A stretch of 64,000 nt of DNA, from the NCBI RefSeq assembly GCF_000735525.1, contig NZ_JMPR01000054.1, forward strand, positions 50,746 to 114,745, read 5' to 3'. The position numbers and the translations under genes were made by a program. Source of the DNA: Tatumella ptyseos ATCC 33301. GTDB lineage: Bacteria > Pseudomonadota > Gammaproteobacteria > Enterobacterales > Enterobacteriaceae. Below, one piece after another: positions 1 through 10,389 of the stretch. The notes under the pieces were generated by a model that saw nothing but the letters and a program-made list of their open reading frames with translations, searched no databases and was not told the DNA's origin. Position 1 is the stretch's first letter. Each line of letters opens with the position of its first letter.

Positions 1-561
1 GTAGATACCGGCCGCTTCCATTTCCACACCCAGAATGCCGTATTTTTCCATGACGTCAAACATTTGCGGGTCCGGAGTATAGAACAGATCGGCAGAGAAC
101 AGGTTACCGACACGGGCATCAATACCCAGCGCTTTCGCTGCATCCACTGCGTTACGAACCAGATCGAAATCAGCAATCGCGGCAAAGTCATGATCCTTGA
201 AGCGCATACGGTTCACTTTAGAATCCGTACAGGCGCCCATACCAATAACCACATCACGCAGGTTAACGTCAGAACGTACCGCACCGCAGGAACCCACACG
301 AATAATGGTTTTGACGCCAAACTCGGTGATCAGCTCTTTCGCGTAGATAGAGCAGGAAGGGATCCCCATACCGTGTCCCATGACTGAAATACGGCGGCCT
401 TTATAGGTCCCGGTATAACCCAGCATGCCGCGAACGTTATTCACTTCACGGGCATCCTGCAGGAAAGTTTCAGCAATATATTTCGCACGCAGAGGGTCGC
501 CCGGCATCAGAACAACGTCTGCAAAATCACCAGCTTCAGCATTAATATGAGGTGTTGCCAT
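1..561 (-). CDS. deoD: Purine nucleoside phosphorylase DeoD-type, 3' end cut by window
   Basis: Cleaves purine (deoxy)nucleosides with phosphate to give the base and (deoxy)ribose-1-phosphate in the cytoplasm. The 187 codons present start [20 protein letters not shown] and follow E. coli DeoD almost residue for residue, including the phosphate-binding segment [12 protein letters not shown] and the nucleoside-site segment [10 protein letters not shown] at the window edge. About 50 C-terminal residues of the usual 239 lie outside. The ATG at 561 is preceded by a GGAAAA-type ribosome site. It is the last gene of the deo operon, 68 bp after deoB. Confidence 0.97.
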   Translation of the reverse strand, partial: MATPHINAEAGDFADVVLMPGDPLRAKYIAETFLQDAREVNNVRGMLGYTGTYKGRRISVMGHGMGIPSCSIYAKELITEFGVKTIIRVGSCGAVRSDVNLRDVVIGMGACTDSKVNRMRFKDHDFAAIADFDLVRNAVDAAKALGIDARVGNLFSADLFYTPDPQMFDVMEKYGILGVEMEAAGIY

Positions 562-629
562 GTTATTTTTCCTTTTAATCGTGTCATTTACCGGCATGAC
601 TGCCAGCAAATGAGAAACAGGAGACTTTT

Positions 630-1853
630 TTACAGCATGTTACGCCCGTAATCCATAGCTGAAAGACCAAAATAGGTCGCGATTGTCTGCCCGATATCGG
701 CAAAGGTCTCACGCTGTCCCAGCGGGCCGGGTTTAACCCCGGGTCCGTAGATCAATACAGGGATATGCTCACGGGTATGATCCGTGCCAGACCAGGTCGG
801 GTCACAGCCATGGTCTGCGGTCAGGATCAAAATATCCCCTTCCCCCACCAACGCCATTAATTCCGGCAGACGGCGGTCAAATAATTCCAGCCCCCCGGCA
901 TATCCGGCGACATCACGGCGGTGTCCCCAGCTGGAATCGAAGTCTACAAAATTAGTGAAGACAATCGAATTATCCGGAGCCTGTTTCATCTCTGTCAGTG
1001 TGGCATCAAAAAGCGCATCCAGTCCGGTCGCTTTAACCTTACGGGTGATCCCTTGCTGGGCATAAATATCGGCAATCTTACCGACCGAAATCACCTTTCC
1101 TCCTTTCTCTTCCACCAGTTTTTGTAACATGGTGGCAGAAGGCGGTTCGACCGCGAGGTCATGGCGGTTACCGGTACGGACAAATTCACCGGCTTTGGCT
1201 CCGATAAACGGACGGGCAATAACACGGCCGATGTTATAGCCACCCTCGGTCAGGATCTTACGGGCGATTTCGCAGAGTTCATACAACCGCTCTACACCGA
1301 ACGTCTCTTCATGGCAGGCTATCTGGAAGACCGAGTCCGCGGAGGTATAAAAGATAGGCTTACCGGTACGCATATGCTCCTCGCCCAGCTTATCGAGGAT
1401 CACCGTACCTGAAGAATGGCAGTTCCCCAGGTAACCCGGCAGCCCGGCCTGTTCGACCAGCGTGTCCAGTAGCGCCTGCGGGAAACTGTTTTCTGTGTCA
1501 CTGAAATATCCCCAGTCAAACAGCACCGGTACTCCTGCGATCTCCCAGTGCCCGGACGGCGTATCTTTCCCGGAGGAAAGTTCAGCCGCACTAGCATAAG
1601 CCCCGAGAATAGTGGCATCGGCATCCATCCCCGCAGGGATTTTACCTGTCGATATCTCTGCGGCTTTTGCCAGACCCAGCGCCGTCAGATTCGGTAAATG
1701 CAGCGGACCTTGTCTGCCCTGATTAGCCTTACCGTCGTAGCAAGCCTGAGCAATATGGCCCAGCGTGTCTGAGCCGACATCACCGAATTTCTCTGCATCT
1801 TTGCTGGCTCCGATCCCGAAGGAATCCAGCACCATAATAAATGCACGTTTCAT
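630..1853 (-). CDS. deoB: Phosphopentomutase
   Basis: Interconverts (deoxy)ribose-1-phosphate and -5-phosphate, linking nucleoside phosphorolysis to DeoC. The 407-aa product has the same length as E. coli DeoB. Alkaline-phosphatase-superfamily metal motifs are visible: the N-terminal [10 protein letters not shown] aspartate and the C-terminal [19 protein letters not shown] cluster. A longer frame opens at 1913, but the ATG at 1853 is chosen because AGGAGG stands just upstream and [11 protein letters not shown] matches the family start. It lies 60 bp after deoA. Confidence 0.97.
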   Translation of the reverse strand: MKRAFIMVLDSFGIGASKDAEKFGDVGSDTLGHIAQACYDGKANQGRQGPLHLPNLTALGLAKAAEISTGKIPAGMDADATILGAYASAAELSSGKDTPSGHWEIAGVPVLFDWGYFSDTENSFPQALLDTLVEQAGLPGYLGNCHSSGTVILDKLGEEHMRTGKPIFYTSADSVFQIACHEETFGVERLYELCEIARKILTEGGYNIGRVIARPFIGAKAGEFVRTGNRHDLAVEPPSATMLQKLVEEKGGKVISVGKIADIYAQQGITRKVKATGLDALFDATLTEMKQAPDNSIVFTNFVDFDSSWGHRRDVAGYAGGLELFDRRLPELMALVGEGDILILTADHGCDPTWSGTDHTREHIPVLIYGPGVKPGPLGQRETFADIGQTIATYFGLSAMDYGRNML

Positions 1854-1913
1854 GCTCGCCTCCTGTGCGTTCATGTCATGAGAAAAAAACTGATCAGAAC
1901 AGTATGCAACCAT

Positions 1914-3233
1914 TCAGCAAATTCTGCGATAAATTAAAGGGATTTCTTTTGGCGGTTGGTGCGTAACCGAAATGGCGGCTTGCAGGCTCTCTGCCGCCTG
2001 TTGCCAGCTCTGCTCATCGGCCGCATGCACCATTGCCAGAGGGCGGTGCGTATCCACCGGCTGGCCCGCGGCGACAATATCACTGATACCGACCCGGTAA
2101 TCGATACTTTCACCGGCCCGCTGACGGCCGCCGCCCATCCGGACAATAGTCATCCCGATCTCCCGGGTATCCATTGCACTGATAACCCCTGGCTCCCTGG
2201 CAAATACCGGTTTAATCACCGGCGCAGCCGTTAAATAACGCGCATACTGTTCGACAAAGTCGGCCGGGCCGCCCTGAGCCGCGACCATCTGAGCGAACAC
2301 CTCAGCGGCCCGGCCATTATCCAGTACCTGCTGCAACCGGGCCCGCGCCTGCTGATCGTTGCCGGCCAATCCGCCACTGATCAGCATTTCACTGCTCAGG
2401 GCCATGGTCACTTCCAGTAACCGGGGATGGCGGTACTCGCCGGTCAGAAAGCGTACCGCCTCACGGACTTCAAGCGCATTACCGGCCGAAGAGGCCAGTA
2501 CCTGACTCATATCGGTCAGTAACGCCGTCGTCCGGCAGCCGGCACCGTTTGCCACATCGACAATGGATCGGGCCAGTTGCTCCGAGCTGTCAAAATCCGG
2601 CATAAATGCCCCGCTGCCGGCTTTGACATCCATCACCAGCGCATCCAGCCCTTCAGCCAGTTTTTTCGCCAGAATGGATGCCGTGATCAGCGGAACAGAA
2701 TCCACGGTTGCGGTCACGTCCCGGGTAGCATAAAAACGCTGATCTGCCGGTGCCAGGGTGCGGGTCTGACCGATGATTGCCACACCATTTTCGCGAATGA
2801 TTTGACGAAAGCGATCGTTGTCGGGAAAAATATTCAACCCGGGGATGGCTTCCAGTTTATCCAGAGTCCCTCCGGTGTGTCCCAGGCCACGCCCGGAAAT
2901 CATCGGAACATACCCACCACAGGCTGCGACCATCGGGCCGAGCATCAGAGAAGTGACGTCCCCGACACCGCCGGTGGAATGTTTATCCAGTACAGGTCCG
3001 TTAAGATGCAGATCCTGCCAGTTCAGTACGGTACCGGAATCCCGCATTGCCAGGGTCAGGGCTACGCGCTCCGGCAGCGTCATATCCCGAAACCAGATAG
3101 CCATCGCCAGCGCAGCAATCTGTTCCCCGGCGACGCTACCGTCCGTGATCCCCTGAATAAAAGCCCTGATTTCCTGGTCTGTCAGACTGTGACCGTTACG
3201 TTTTTTACGGATAATTTCCTGTGGCAAAAACAT
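1914..3233 (-). CDS. deoA: Thymidine phosphorylase
   Basis: Converts thymidine and phosphate to thymine and 2-deoxyribose-1-phosphate. The 439-aa protein starts [12 protein letters not shown] as in the family and carries the glycosyltransferase family 3 signature around [18 protein letters not shown] (phosphate and nucleoside binding) plus [16 protein letters not shown]. An in-frame extension up to 3281 is rejected because homology begins at 3233, where a GGGGAA ribosome site is well placed. It sits between deoC and deoB in the deo operon. Confidence 0.97.
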   Translation of the reverse strand: MFLPQEIIRKKRNGHSLTDQEIRAFIQGITDGSVAGEQIAALAMAIWFRDMTLPERVALTLAMRDSGTVLNWQDLHLNGPVLDKHSTGGVGDVTSLMLGPMVAACGGYVPMISGRGLGHTGGTLDKLEAIPGLNIFPDNDRFRQIIRENGVAIIGQTRTLAPADQRFYATRDVTATVDSVPLITASILAKKLAEGLDALVMDVKAGSGAFMPDFDSSEQLARSIVDVANGAGCRTTALLTDMSQVLASSAGNALEVREAVRFLTGEYRHPRLLEVTMALSSEMLISGGLAGNDQQARARLQQVLDNGRAAEVFAQMVAAQGGPADFVEQYARYLTAAPVIKPVFAREPGVISAMDTREIGMTIVRMGGGRQRAGESIDYRVGISDIVAAGQPVDTHRPLAMVHAADEQSWQQAAESLQAAISVTHQPPKEIPLIYRRIC

Positions 3234-3348
3234 GGTGCTTCCCCGCTGTGCTGAAGAGTCCTGACTCCCTGATACCGGCATCGTCGGGCTTTACGAATGA
3301 CGTGCCGCGGCAGTAATATCACTTTTCTGAGGTATGAGGTATGCCGTG

Positions 3349-4128
3349 TCAGTAACCGGCGGCCGGTGCTTCGGTGTCCACACCACAGCTTTTCAGTAAG
3401 CTGTTCAGTAACCCGGAGGCTCCGAAGCGGAAGTGGCGGGCATCGGCCCAGTCGTCTCCGAGGATCCCGGCAGCCATCGCCAGATAATCGGCGGCATCCC
3501 GGGTGGTACGCACGCCGCCGGCAGGTTTAAAACCGACGCTCGCTGATACACCTTTATCACGGATCACTTCCAGCATAATTCTGGCGGCTTCAGGGGTGGC
3601 ATTGACGGCCACTTTTCCGGTGGAAGTTTTAATAAAATCAGCCCCCGCATCGATGGCAATTTCCGAGGCCTGACGGATCAGCGCAGGATCCTGTAATTCC
3701 CCGGATTCAATAATCACCTTCAGCAGCACATTGGCTTCTCCGCAGTGCTTTTTACAGGCGCTGACCAGTTCGGCTCCCCGCTGTGTGTCTCCGCGCTTCA
3801 ATGCTTTCCAGGGGAAAACCACATCGACTTCATCCGCACCATAGGCAATGGCTGCCCGGGTTTCTGCCACCGCGATATCGATGTCATCATTACCGTGCGG
3901 AAAGTTGGTCACGGTGGCGATGCGGATGCCGGGAGTCCCCTGCTCACGCAGGACTTTCCGGGCCAGCGGAACAAACCGCGGATAGATACAAATGGCGGCC
4001 GTCTGTCCGGCGGCTGAATTTGCCTGCCGACACAGAGCGATAATTTTTTCATCAGTATCATCATCATTCAGCGTGGTGAGATCCATCAATCCGAGGGCCC
4101 GGCGGGCGATCGTTGTCATATCAGTCAT
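3349..4128 (-). CDS. deoC: Deoxyribose-phosphate aldolase
   Basis: Splits 2-deoxyribose-5-phosphate into glyceraldehyde-3-phosphate and acetaldehyde, the exit step of deoxynucleoside catabolism. The 259-aa length equals E. coli DeoC. The Schiff-base lysine lies in [15 protein letters not shown] and the second active-site lysine in [11 protein letters not shown]. It is the first gene of the deoCABD operon, and a DeoR-type operator lies 57-72 bp upstream. A 115-bp gap separates it from deoA. Confidence 0.97.
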   Translation of the reverse strand: MTDMTTIARRALGLMDLTTLNDDDTDEKIIALCRQANSAAGQTAAICIYPRFVPLARKVLREQGTPGIRIATVTNFPHGNDDIDIAVAETRAAIAYGADEVDVVFPWKALKRGDTQRGAELVSACKKHCGEANVLLKVIIESGELQDPALIRQASEIAIDAGADFIKTSTGKVAVNATPEAARIMLEVIRDKGVSASVGFKPAGGVRTTRDAADYLAMAAGILGDDWADARHFRFGASGLLNSLLKSCGVDTEAPAAGY

Positions 4129-4184
4129 TCTTTATTCCTCTGCAAAGAGCCGGTATCCGGTGCAGGAAAAGACGCACCACTATT

Positions 4185-4200
4185 TGTCATAATTCTAACA
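4185..4200. promoter_or_regulatory. Putative DeoR operator before deoC
   Basis: The 16-mer TGTCATAATTCTAACA matches the E. coli DeoR operator palindrome TGTTAGAATTCTAACA at 14 of 16 positions (recalled consensus). Read on the minus strand it contains TAGAAT, a good -10 hexamer, so bound DeoR would block the promoter, as at E. coli deoP1. No convincing -35 hexamer or second operator was seen in the 217-bp gap, nor a clear CRP/CytR pair. Confidence 0.7.
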
Positions 4201-4345
4201 ATTAATCGCCGTAAGGACTGCGTGACGGATCAAATAATCCATTCCCCCGAACTAAAAGAGGAAAAAATCGCAAATAAGGCCGTAAAATTCGGGAAAAGCC
4301 GTCAGGGGCCGGAAGGGTAAATGTTATAAAAATAACAAAATAACT

Positions 4346-5149
4346 TTAATCCGCATCGGAGGCGTGTACGTGTAACCGAGGGAATAGCCGCAAAGAGTTC
4401 TGCCATAGGGTTTCAGCCAACTGTTCCGGGGGTTCCGGACGGAGTTCCGCAAGAGCCTGCAGAATAGTGACCACATGTTCAGGCCGGTTTGGCTGCCCCT
4501 GGGATCCGTGGACCGGCATATCCGGAGCATCGGTTTCCAGCACCAGTGCACTGAGGGGCAGAGAAGCTATAGTTTCACGGGTCTTACGGGCCCGGGGATA
4601 GGTGATCGTGCCGCCGACGCCGATAGCAAACCCCAGACGAACGAATGCGCTGGCCTGTTGCAGGCTCCCCGAAAAACCGTGGATCACCCCGCCGGCAGGC
4701 AGGTCAGCCTTCCGCAGTAAAGCGGTCAGCGGGTCATGAGAACGTCTGGAATGGAGGATCACCGGAAGGTCATAGCGCCGTGCCAATGTCAGCTGGCTCT
4801 GTAACAGAGAGCGCTGTTTATCTGCCTGTGCGGCCAGCTCCTCCGTATAAAAATCCAGCCCGGCCTCCCCCAACGCCACCAGCTTATCCCCCCCCTGCTG
4901 CAGACACTGCTGCAGGCAATCGACATCTTCCGCAGTATGTTCTGCAATCCATAACGGATGCAGCCCGGGGGCATACCAGAGGGAAGGAAAACGTTCACAG
5001 AGAGAGATAATCTGGCTAAACCGGGAAGCCGTCACCGCAGGAATGACTATCCCCTGTACCCCGGCGTGACGGGCACGGGTCAGCTCCTCAGCCTCATGCT
5101 CAGCAAATGGCGGAAAATCAAAGTGACAGTGGGTATCAATAAAACGCAC
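4346..5149 (-). CDS. yjjV: TatD-family metal-dependent hydrolase YjjV
   Basis: Predicted cytoplasmic metal-dependent hydrolase of the TatD deoxyribonuclease family. Family metal motifs are visible: the N-terminal FIDTHCHFD, the central GLDFY glutamate region (LGEAGLDFY), VILHSRR, HGFSGSL and the C-terminal LETDAPDMP. The frame is open to a TTG at 5203, but the GTG at 5149 (VRFIDTHCHF) is preferred because GGGAGA precedes it and it matches the E. coli start. This gives 267 aa. It lies upstream of deoC as in E. coli, with yjjW and yjjI missing in between. Confidence 0.9.
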   Translation of the reverse strand: MRFIDTHCHFDFPPFAEHEAEELTRARHAGVQGIVIPAVTASRFSQIISLCERFPSLWYAPGLHPLWIAEHTAEDVDCLQQCLQQGGDKLVALGEAGLDFYTEELAAQADKQRSLLQSQLTLARRYDLPVILHSRRSHDPLTALLRKADLPAGGVIHGFSGSLQQASAFVRLGFAIGVGGTITYPRARKTRETIASLPLSALVLETDAPDMPVHGSQGQPNRPEHVVTILQALAELRPEPPEQLAETLWQNSLRLFPRLHVHASDAD

Positions 5150-5297
5150 AACATTCTCCCGGGCAGCATAATAAAGTGCCGGCGGCAGAAAACGCTGTAA
5201 CAAACAGGGTAGCCGTCAGACTGTACGGAGAAGTGTATCAGGCGGGGACGCTGCCGGCATCCCTTCCGGCAGTAGAGTGAGAGACTTCAGGACAACG

Positions 5298-5459
5298 TTA
5301 TAACTTTCTCCGGCCGGTAAACAGGCTGATAAGGAACAGGATGATACCGACAATAAATACAATTTTAGCAGCCCAGGCAGCAGTGCCTGCCAGTCCGCCA
5401 AAGCCCAGCGCCGCTGCAATTAATGCAATCACCAGAAAGATAATTCCCCAACGAAACAT
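5298..5459 (-). CDS. ytjA: Small membrane protein YtjA (DUF1328)
   Basis: A 53-aa protein starting [20 protein letters not shown] and ending in FTGRRKL. It has two hydrophobic segments (residues about 5-20 and 32-48) around a Gly/Ala-rich turn, and is nearly identical to the 53-aa E. coli YtjA. The ATG at 5459 follows AAGGAG. Its function is unknown; it is predicted to be an inner-membrane protein. It lies downstream of osmY as in E. coli. Confidence 0.93.
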   Translation of the reverse strand: MFRWGIIFLVIALIAAALGFGGLAGTAAWAAKIVFIVGIILFLISLFTGRRKL

Positions 5460-5568
5460 AGTAATCTCCTTACCTTCATTAACAGACTCATCTTATAATT
5501 TGTTCTGACAACCACTCAGAACGCGTATTTATCTTCAATTTCCCTGCAGCCTGCGTCGATAGCTCAGG

Positions 5569-6153
5569 TCATTTGCTGACAGATAATTCGTTTCTGACCG
5601 CTTTGACCCCGGAAACCTTCCGTACGACCTCAGCGGCCCTGTTTTTTTGCTCACGACTACTGACATTACCGGTCAGCAGGACCATACCGCGGGTGGTCGT
5701 CACAGAGATATGCCTCGATGAGACTTGCTTATCCGCCATCAGGCGGGCCACAATCTCACTGGTTGTCGCGGTATCACTGGCATAACTCTTCAGGTTTGTC
5801 TGTTCTGCTGATTTTAAATGCAGATGGTTAATCACCTGCTTCACCCCGCTGATGCTTCTGACCAGGTGATCCACCCGTTCAATCTGCTGGTGCGATGTCA
5901 CAAAGCCATCCACGGTGACCACACCCCGGGTTGTCGACAGTGAAAGATCGGTACTATTAATCTCTTTATCATCGACCAGCGCAGTTTTTACTTTCGCGGT
6001 GATGGCACTGTCATCCATAAAGTTGTCTACACTTCGCATCACCGATTTCCCCTGTGTCGGGGAGTTCTCTGTCGACGGCCCGCCGGCGTAGACATGCAGA
6101 CTGCAAAGTGCGGAAATAAGTAACAGCTTTTTCAGCTGGTTGATTTTTTTCAT
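5569..6153 (-). CDS. osmY: Osmotically inducible periplasmic protein OsmY
   Basis: Periplasmic stress protein with chaperone-like activity in E. coli. The 194-aa product has an N-terminal signal peptide (MKKINQLKKLLLISALCSLH, then a cleavage region near AYA/VYAGG) and two BON domains, about residues 45-113 and 123-192, each with the Gly-centred GVVTVDGFV or GMVLLTGNV pattern. The segment FMDDSAITAKVKTALVDD matches E. coli OsmY closely. It is followed by ytjA after 109 bp. No sigma-S promoter could be assigned by eye. Confidence 0.95.
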   Translation of the reverse strand: MKKINQLKKLLLISALCSLHVYAGGPSTENSPTQGKSVMRSVDNFMDDSAITAKVKTALVDDKEINSTDLSLSTTRGVVTVDGFVTSHQQIERVDHLVRSISGVKQVINHLHLKSAEQTNLKSYASDTATTSEIVARLMADKQVSSRHISVTTTRGMVLLTGNVSSREQKNRAAEVVRKVSGVKAVRNELSVSK

Positions 6154-6414
6154 TAATAATATCCTGCATGATAGTGACGTCTGCCTGTCGCTGAATGTCG
6201 TATCCGGTCATTCCCGGTACGGGCATCGGTCACATCTCTTTAATAATAGTTGAGTTTTATTGTTGTGCAGATTTTTAGGAATCTGCTGAGTCCGGAAACA
6301 GACTGCTGCAAAGCAAAGACGGGAAGCCCTCACTGCCAAAAGAAAGTGATAATAAGCAATATATACAGGCTGGCAGAAGCAGGAAAATCCTGAATCAGAA
6401 CGCGGGAATATCTT
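6154..6414. other. Intergenic region between prfC and osmY
   Basis: About 300 bp separate prfC from osmY. Apart from the prfC terminator at its right edge, no gene or clear site is recognisable. The osmY promoter must lie here, but no convincing -35/-10 pair was found. Confidence 0.5.
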
Positions 6415-6439
6415 AAAAAAACCGGCCAGAGGCCGGTTT
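6415..6439 (-). terminator. Intrinsic terminator of prfC
   Basis: On the minus strand a 9-bp stem AAACCGGCC/GGCCGGTTT with a 3-nt loop is followed by a run of T. It starts 19 bp after the prfC stop. Confidence 0.9.
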
Positions 6440-6457
6440 CATGGAAACAACAACCGG

Positions 6458-8047
6458 TTAGTGTTCGCGTGTCTTCCGGAAGACAACATCCGGATAACGT
6501 TCCTGAGTAATGTTCAGGTTAACCATCGTCGGTGCGATATAGGTCAGATTATCCCCGCCATCCAGCGCCAAGTTAACTTCGTTCTTACGCTGGAATTCAT
6601 CAAACTTCTTCACATCGCTGCATTCAACCCAGCGCGCCGTTGAAACGTTTACCGATTCGTAGATAGCTTCAACGTTATATTCGCTTTTTAGTCGGGCAAC
6701 CACCACATCAAACTGCAGCACACCGACGGCACCCACGATCAGATCATTGTTTGAGACCGGGCGGAACACCTGGACGGCACCTTCTTCTGAAAGCTGTACC
6801 AGCCCTTTCAGCAACTGTTTCTGTTTCAGAGGGTCACGCAGCCGGATACGACGGAACAGTTCCGGGGCGAAGTTCGGAATACCGGTAAACTTCATTTTTT
6901 CGCCCTGGGTGAACGAATCACCGATCTGAATGGTGCCATGGTTATGCAGGCCGATAATATCGCCCGGATAAGCCTCTTCGACGTGTGCACGGTCACCGGC
7001 CATAAAGGTCAGCGCATCAGAGATAACGACATCTTTGCCGGTACGCACCTGATACATCTTCATGCCTTTTTCATATTTACCGGACACAACGCGCATAAAG
7101 GCCACACGGTCGCGGTGTTTCGGGTCCATATTGGCCTGAATTTTAAAAACAAACCCGCTGAATTTCTCTTCTCCGGAAACCACCTCACGACTGTCTGTCT
7201 GACGTGGCATAGGAGCTGGCGCCCAACTGACCAGACCATCCAGCATATGATCCACACCGAAGTTACCCAGTGCGGTACCGAAAAAGACCGGCGTCAGTTG
7301 TCCCTGCAGGAAAGCTTCCTGATCAAATTCATGAGAGGCCCCCTGTACCAACTCCAGCTCATCACGCAGCTGAGAGGCCAGTTCTTCCCCGATTTCCACA
7401 TCGAGTTGCGGGTTATCCAGCCCTTTAATCGTACGGACTTCCTGGATCGTATGGCCTTGTCCGGTCTGATAAAGATAAGTTTCATCTTTATACAGGTGGT
7501 ACACCCCTTTGAATAACTTACCGCAGCCAATTGGCCAGGTGATCGGCGCACAGGCAATTTTCAGTTCACTTTCGACTTCGTCCATGACTTCCATCGGATC
7601 ACGGATATCACGGTCGAGTTTATTCATAAACGTCAGGATAGGAGTATCACGCAAGCGTGTTACTTCCATCAGTTTACGGGTACGGTCTTCGACACCTTTC
7701 GCCGCGTCGATCACCATCAGACAACAGTCCACCGCGGTCAGAGTACGATAAGTATCTTCCGAGAAGTCTTCGTGCCCCGGCGTATCCAGCAGGTTCACCA
7801 GCTTATCGCGGTACGGAAACTGCATTACCGAGGTGGTAATGGAGATCCCGCGTTGCTTTTCCATATCCATCCAGTCAGATTTTGCGTGCTGGCTGGACCC
7901 ACGGCCTTTAACTGAACCCGCAGTCTGGATAGCCTGTCCGAATAATAGGACTTTTTCGGTGATGGTGGTTTTACCGGCATCCGGATGCGAAATAATCGCA
8001 AAGGTACGGCGACGAGCCACTTCGTCTAAAAAAAGTGCTGTAGACAT
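6458..8047 (-). CDS. prfC: Peptide chain release factor 3
   Basis: GTPase that recycles RF1 and RF2 from the ribosome after peptide release. The 529-aa product equals E. coli RF3 in length. G motifs are visible: SHPDAGKTT (P loop), the effector threonines in [17 protein letters not shown] and NKLD, followed by domain II and C-terminal translation-factor domains ending RKTREH. A frame opens at 8140, but the ATG at 8047 ([16 protein letters not shown]) matches the family start. The ribosome site there is weak. Confidence 0.96.
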   Translation of the reverse strand: MSTALFLDEVARRRTFAIISHPDAGKTTITEKVLLFGQAIQTAGSVKGRGSSQHAKSDWMDMEKQRGISITTSVMQFPYRDKLVNLLDTPGHEDFSEDTYRTLTAVDCCLMVIDAAKGVEDRTRKLMEVTRLRDTPILTFMNKLDRDIRDPMEVMDEVESELKIACAPITWPIGCGKLFKGVYHLYKDETYLYQTGQGHTIQEVRTIKGLDNPQLDVEIGEELASQLRDELELVQGASHEFDQEAFLQGQLTPVFFGTALGNFGVDHMLDGLVSWAPAPMPRQTDSREVVSGEEKFSGFVFKIQANMDPKHRDRVAFMRVVSGKYEKGMKMYQVRTGKDVVISDALTFMAGDRAHVEEAYPGDIIGLHNHGTIQIGDSFTQGEKMKFTGIPNFAPELFRRIRLRDPLKQKQLLKGLVQLSEEGAVQVFRPVSNNDLIVGAVGVLQFDVVVARLKSEYNVEAIYESVNVSTARWVECSDVKKFDEFQRKNEVNLALDGGDNLTYIAPTMVNLNITQERYPDVVFRKTREH

Positions 8048-8455
8048 CAACAGGTTCTTCATTGTTGGCGGAAAAACAATACAGGGGTGTATTTCCGTAA
8101 AAATCATCGTACCGGGAAAATGTTTCTCCGGCGGCTCCAACGGATGTTACTGCCTGGCCTGAACCCCACCTGCATCAGTCAACATCACGTAATTATCTGC
8201 GGAGTGCACATGACGGCATTCTCCGGATGCATATTCTACCTTATTTCAGGACATTTCGGTATTCAGCCGACAGCTTTCTTAAATGCGTGCCCCGCGATAT
8301 TTCATACTCAGCGCTGCCTGATAGCAAAAAACACTTTTTTCTTAACAAAATGCCTGCCGGACAAAGATGAAAATGAGAAAGACTTGCATTACATTAACTG
8401 AATAATTCACATTACTAAGGCCATGATAAATAAAGATAAAAACACAAAAGCTCAC
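8048..8455. other. Divergent prfC/ftnA intergenic region
   Basis: About 490 bp separate the prfC and ftnA starts. The part next to prfC is ordinary in composition, and the part next to ftnA is AT-rich. Apart from the ftnA promoter nothing specific is seen. No convincing Fur box was found, although E. coli ftnA is iron-controlled. Confidence 0.5.
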
Positions 8456-8484
8456 TTCACAAGCAGCCCGTATTGATGCATAAT
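8456..8484 (+). promoter_or_regulatory. Putative sigma-70 promoter of ftnA
   Basis: TTCACA (8456-8461, 5 of 6 to consensus) is separated by exactly 17 bp from CATAAT (8479-8484, 5 of 6). This would start transcription about 45 bp before the ftnA ATG. Confidence 0.6.
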
Positions 8485-8534
8485 TGCACACCACAAATAC
8501 ACAACTAATTACCTCTGTTTAAAAGGTTATCCCT

Positions 8535-9047
8535 ATGTTAAGTGCCGATATGATCTCCCGCCTGAACGACCAGCTGAACCTTGAGTTTTATTCAGCCAAC
8601 CTGTACCTCCAGATGAGCGCCTGGTGTGCGGATAAAGGCTTTGAAGGTGCAGCATCGTTCCTGAAAAAGCATTCCCGTGAAGAAATGGAACATATGCAGC
8701 GTCTGTTCGATTACCTGAGCGATACCGGTGCTCTGCCGGTACTTGGCAGCATCGAAGCACCACCGGTCACTTTTGAATCACTCTCTGACGTTTTTGCACA
8801 GACTTACGAACATGAGCAACTGATTACCGGCAAAATTAATGAGCTGGCTCATGCGGCGATGACGACTCACGACTACTCTACGTTCAACTTCCTGCAGTGG
8901 TATGTCGCTGAGCAGCATGAAGAAGAAAAAATCTTCAAAACCGTACTGGATAAACTGGGCATGCTGGAAAACAGCTCAAATGGTGCCTTCCTGCTGGATA
9001 AAGACCTGGCAAGAATGGACAGTGAAGTGCACAACAAAGGTGTCTGA
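8535..9047 (+). CDS. ftnA: Non-haem ferritin FtnA
   Basis: Iron storage protein that forms a 24-subunit cage and oxidises ferrous iron. The 170-aa four-helix protein aligns along its length with E. coli FtnA (165 aa). Ferroxidase ligands are visible in NLEFYSANLY (Glu), REEMEHMQRL (Glu, His), YEHEQLITGKINELAHAAM and EQHEEEK. An AAAGG ribosome site precedes the ATG. It is monocistronic, with a terminator directly downstream. Confidence 0.96.
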   Translation: MLSADMISRLNDQLNLEFYSANLYLQMSAWCADKGFEGAASFLKKHSREEMEHMQRLFDYLSDTGALPVLGSIEAPPVTFESLSDVFAQTYEHEQLITGKINELAHAAMTTHDYSTFNFLQWYVAEQHEEEKIFKTVLDKLGMLENSSNGAFLLDKDLARMDSEVHNKGV

Positions 9048-9054
9048 CTGACTG

Positions 9055-9083
9055 ACGGCGGGCCACTCCCCGCCGTTCTTTTT
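9055..9083 (+). terminator. Intrinsic terminator of ftnA
   Basis: An 8-bp stem ACGGCGGG/CCCGCCGT is followed by TTCTTTTTA, 8 bp after the ftnA stop. Confidence 0.9.
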
Positions 9084-9141
9084 ATGGGTCCTTCTCCGTG
9101 CAATTTCCGAAGGCCGGCCATCTGCATACCGCAGAAAGCTG

Positions 9142-10389
9142 CTACGTCCACCTTCCCGGACGGAAAGGCTGCATTTCGATAGCGGTTTTCTGACCGGTCA
9201 TCATCTGCGCCAGCAGCATGCCGGTGGCAGGTCCCAGGGTGAACCCCTGATGCCCGTGACCGAAAGCACACCACATATGACTGACACCAGGCACTTCACC
9301 GATAACCGGCTTCATATCCGGGAAACATGGCCGGCTGCCTGACCATGTCTCATCATCCGCCCGTTCTCCCAGCGGAAAGTCCTGCCGGGCAACCGGCTCC
9401 AGTTGTTCCAGCTGACGGGGCGTTTGCGGATCATCAAGCCTTGCAAGCTCAGCACCGGTCGTCAGCCGGATACCGCGGTTCATCGGCGCCAGCAGAAATC
9501 CTTTTTCCGCATCCAGTACCCAGTTATTCAGTTGCTTACCGGATTGTGTTTTATAATGCCGGTGATAACCGCGCTTAGAAAATAGCGGGGGCTGATATCC
9601 GAACTTAGCGGTCAGTAATGTACTCCATGGCCCCAGAGCCACCACCACCTGGCGTGCCTGGCTGACATCCCCCTGGTCATTTCTGATCTCCCACAAACCG
9701 TCACGGGTCCGGCTCAGGGTTTGCGCATCTGCGGAAATAAAGGTTCCGCCGCCACTCAGAAAAAGATCCACATACGACTGCACTAATGCTGACGGATCAC
9801 GAATCGTCCTGGGAGACGTCCACATAACAGCCCCGGGAAACAGAGGACTGATATCCGGTTCTCTGAGTTTCAAATCCTCTGCCGATAATTTTGTGTGGCT
9901 GACCCCCTGCTCTGCCAGCAAATCTGCAGACAGGTAACTTTCTTCCAGGTGCCGGTCGGTACGTGACAGTGCAAGCCACTGGTGAGTTCCCGTCAGTGCC
10001 TCTGCACCCGCTTTATGAATTAACTCATTATGCGTTTCGAGTGAGAGGGAGATCAGTGAGGCATACTCGCGTGCGATGCCGGCATACCTGGCAGGAGCCG
10101 AATAGTGGTAATACTGGCGGAGCGGCCTGATAAACGAAAGTACCGCGGGCAGCTGGTAACGTATATCCGTTCGCCGGTTAGCCGCCGCAGTAAGGATCAC
10201 CGATAACTGGCGGGGAAACGCATACGGCTGAATAGCCTCCCGCTGAATGATGCCTGCATTACCATGAGAGGTCTGCATGCCGGGTGCACCTTTATCGACC
10301 AGGGCGACGGTTTTTCCGCTTTCCTGTAAATAGTGCGCGCAGCCGGTACCCACCATCCCTGCACCTAAAACAAATACGTCATACGTCAT
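9142..10389 (-). CDS. FAD-dependent D-amino-acid dehydrogenase/oxidase-like protein
   Basis: A 415-aa flavoprotein of the DAO (DadA-like) family. The N-terminal Rossmann motif VLGAGMVGTG is followed by VALVDKG and a HGNAGII loop typical of DadA relatives. The C-terminal GHGHQGFTLGPATG is the usual second FAD-contact segment. The family oxidises D-amino acids or secondary amines to imino acids; the substrate cannot be told here. The frame extends up to 10596, but the ATG at 10389 is preferred because AGGT precedes it and the Rossmann fold starts right there. It diverges from a RidA-family gene. Confidence 0.85.
   Translation of the reverse strand: MTYDVFVLGAGMVGTGCAHYLQESGKTVALVDKGAPGMQTSHGNAGIIQREAIQPYAFPRQLSVILTAAANRRTDIRYQLPAVLSFIRPLRQYYHYSAPARYAGIAREYASLISLSLETHNELIHKAGAEALTGTHQWLALSRTDRHLEESYLSADLLAEQGVSHTKLSAEDLKLREPDISPLFPGAVMWTSPRTIRDPSALVQSYVDLFLSGGGTFISADAQTLSRTRDGLWEIRNDQGDVSQARQVVVALGPWSTLLTAKFGYQPPLFSKRGYHRHYKTQSGKQLNNWVLDAEKGFLLAPMNRGIRLTTGAELARLDDPQTPRQLEQLEPVARQDFPLGERADDETWSGSRPCFPDMKPVIGEVPGVSHMWCAFGHGHQGFTLGPATGMLLAQMMTGQKTAIEMQPFRPGRWT

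Noticed and set aside
2577-3254. 225-codon plus-strand frame opposite deoA
   Set aside because: It lies wholly antisense to deoA, which is unmistakable, and its sequence looks like a shadow frame.
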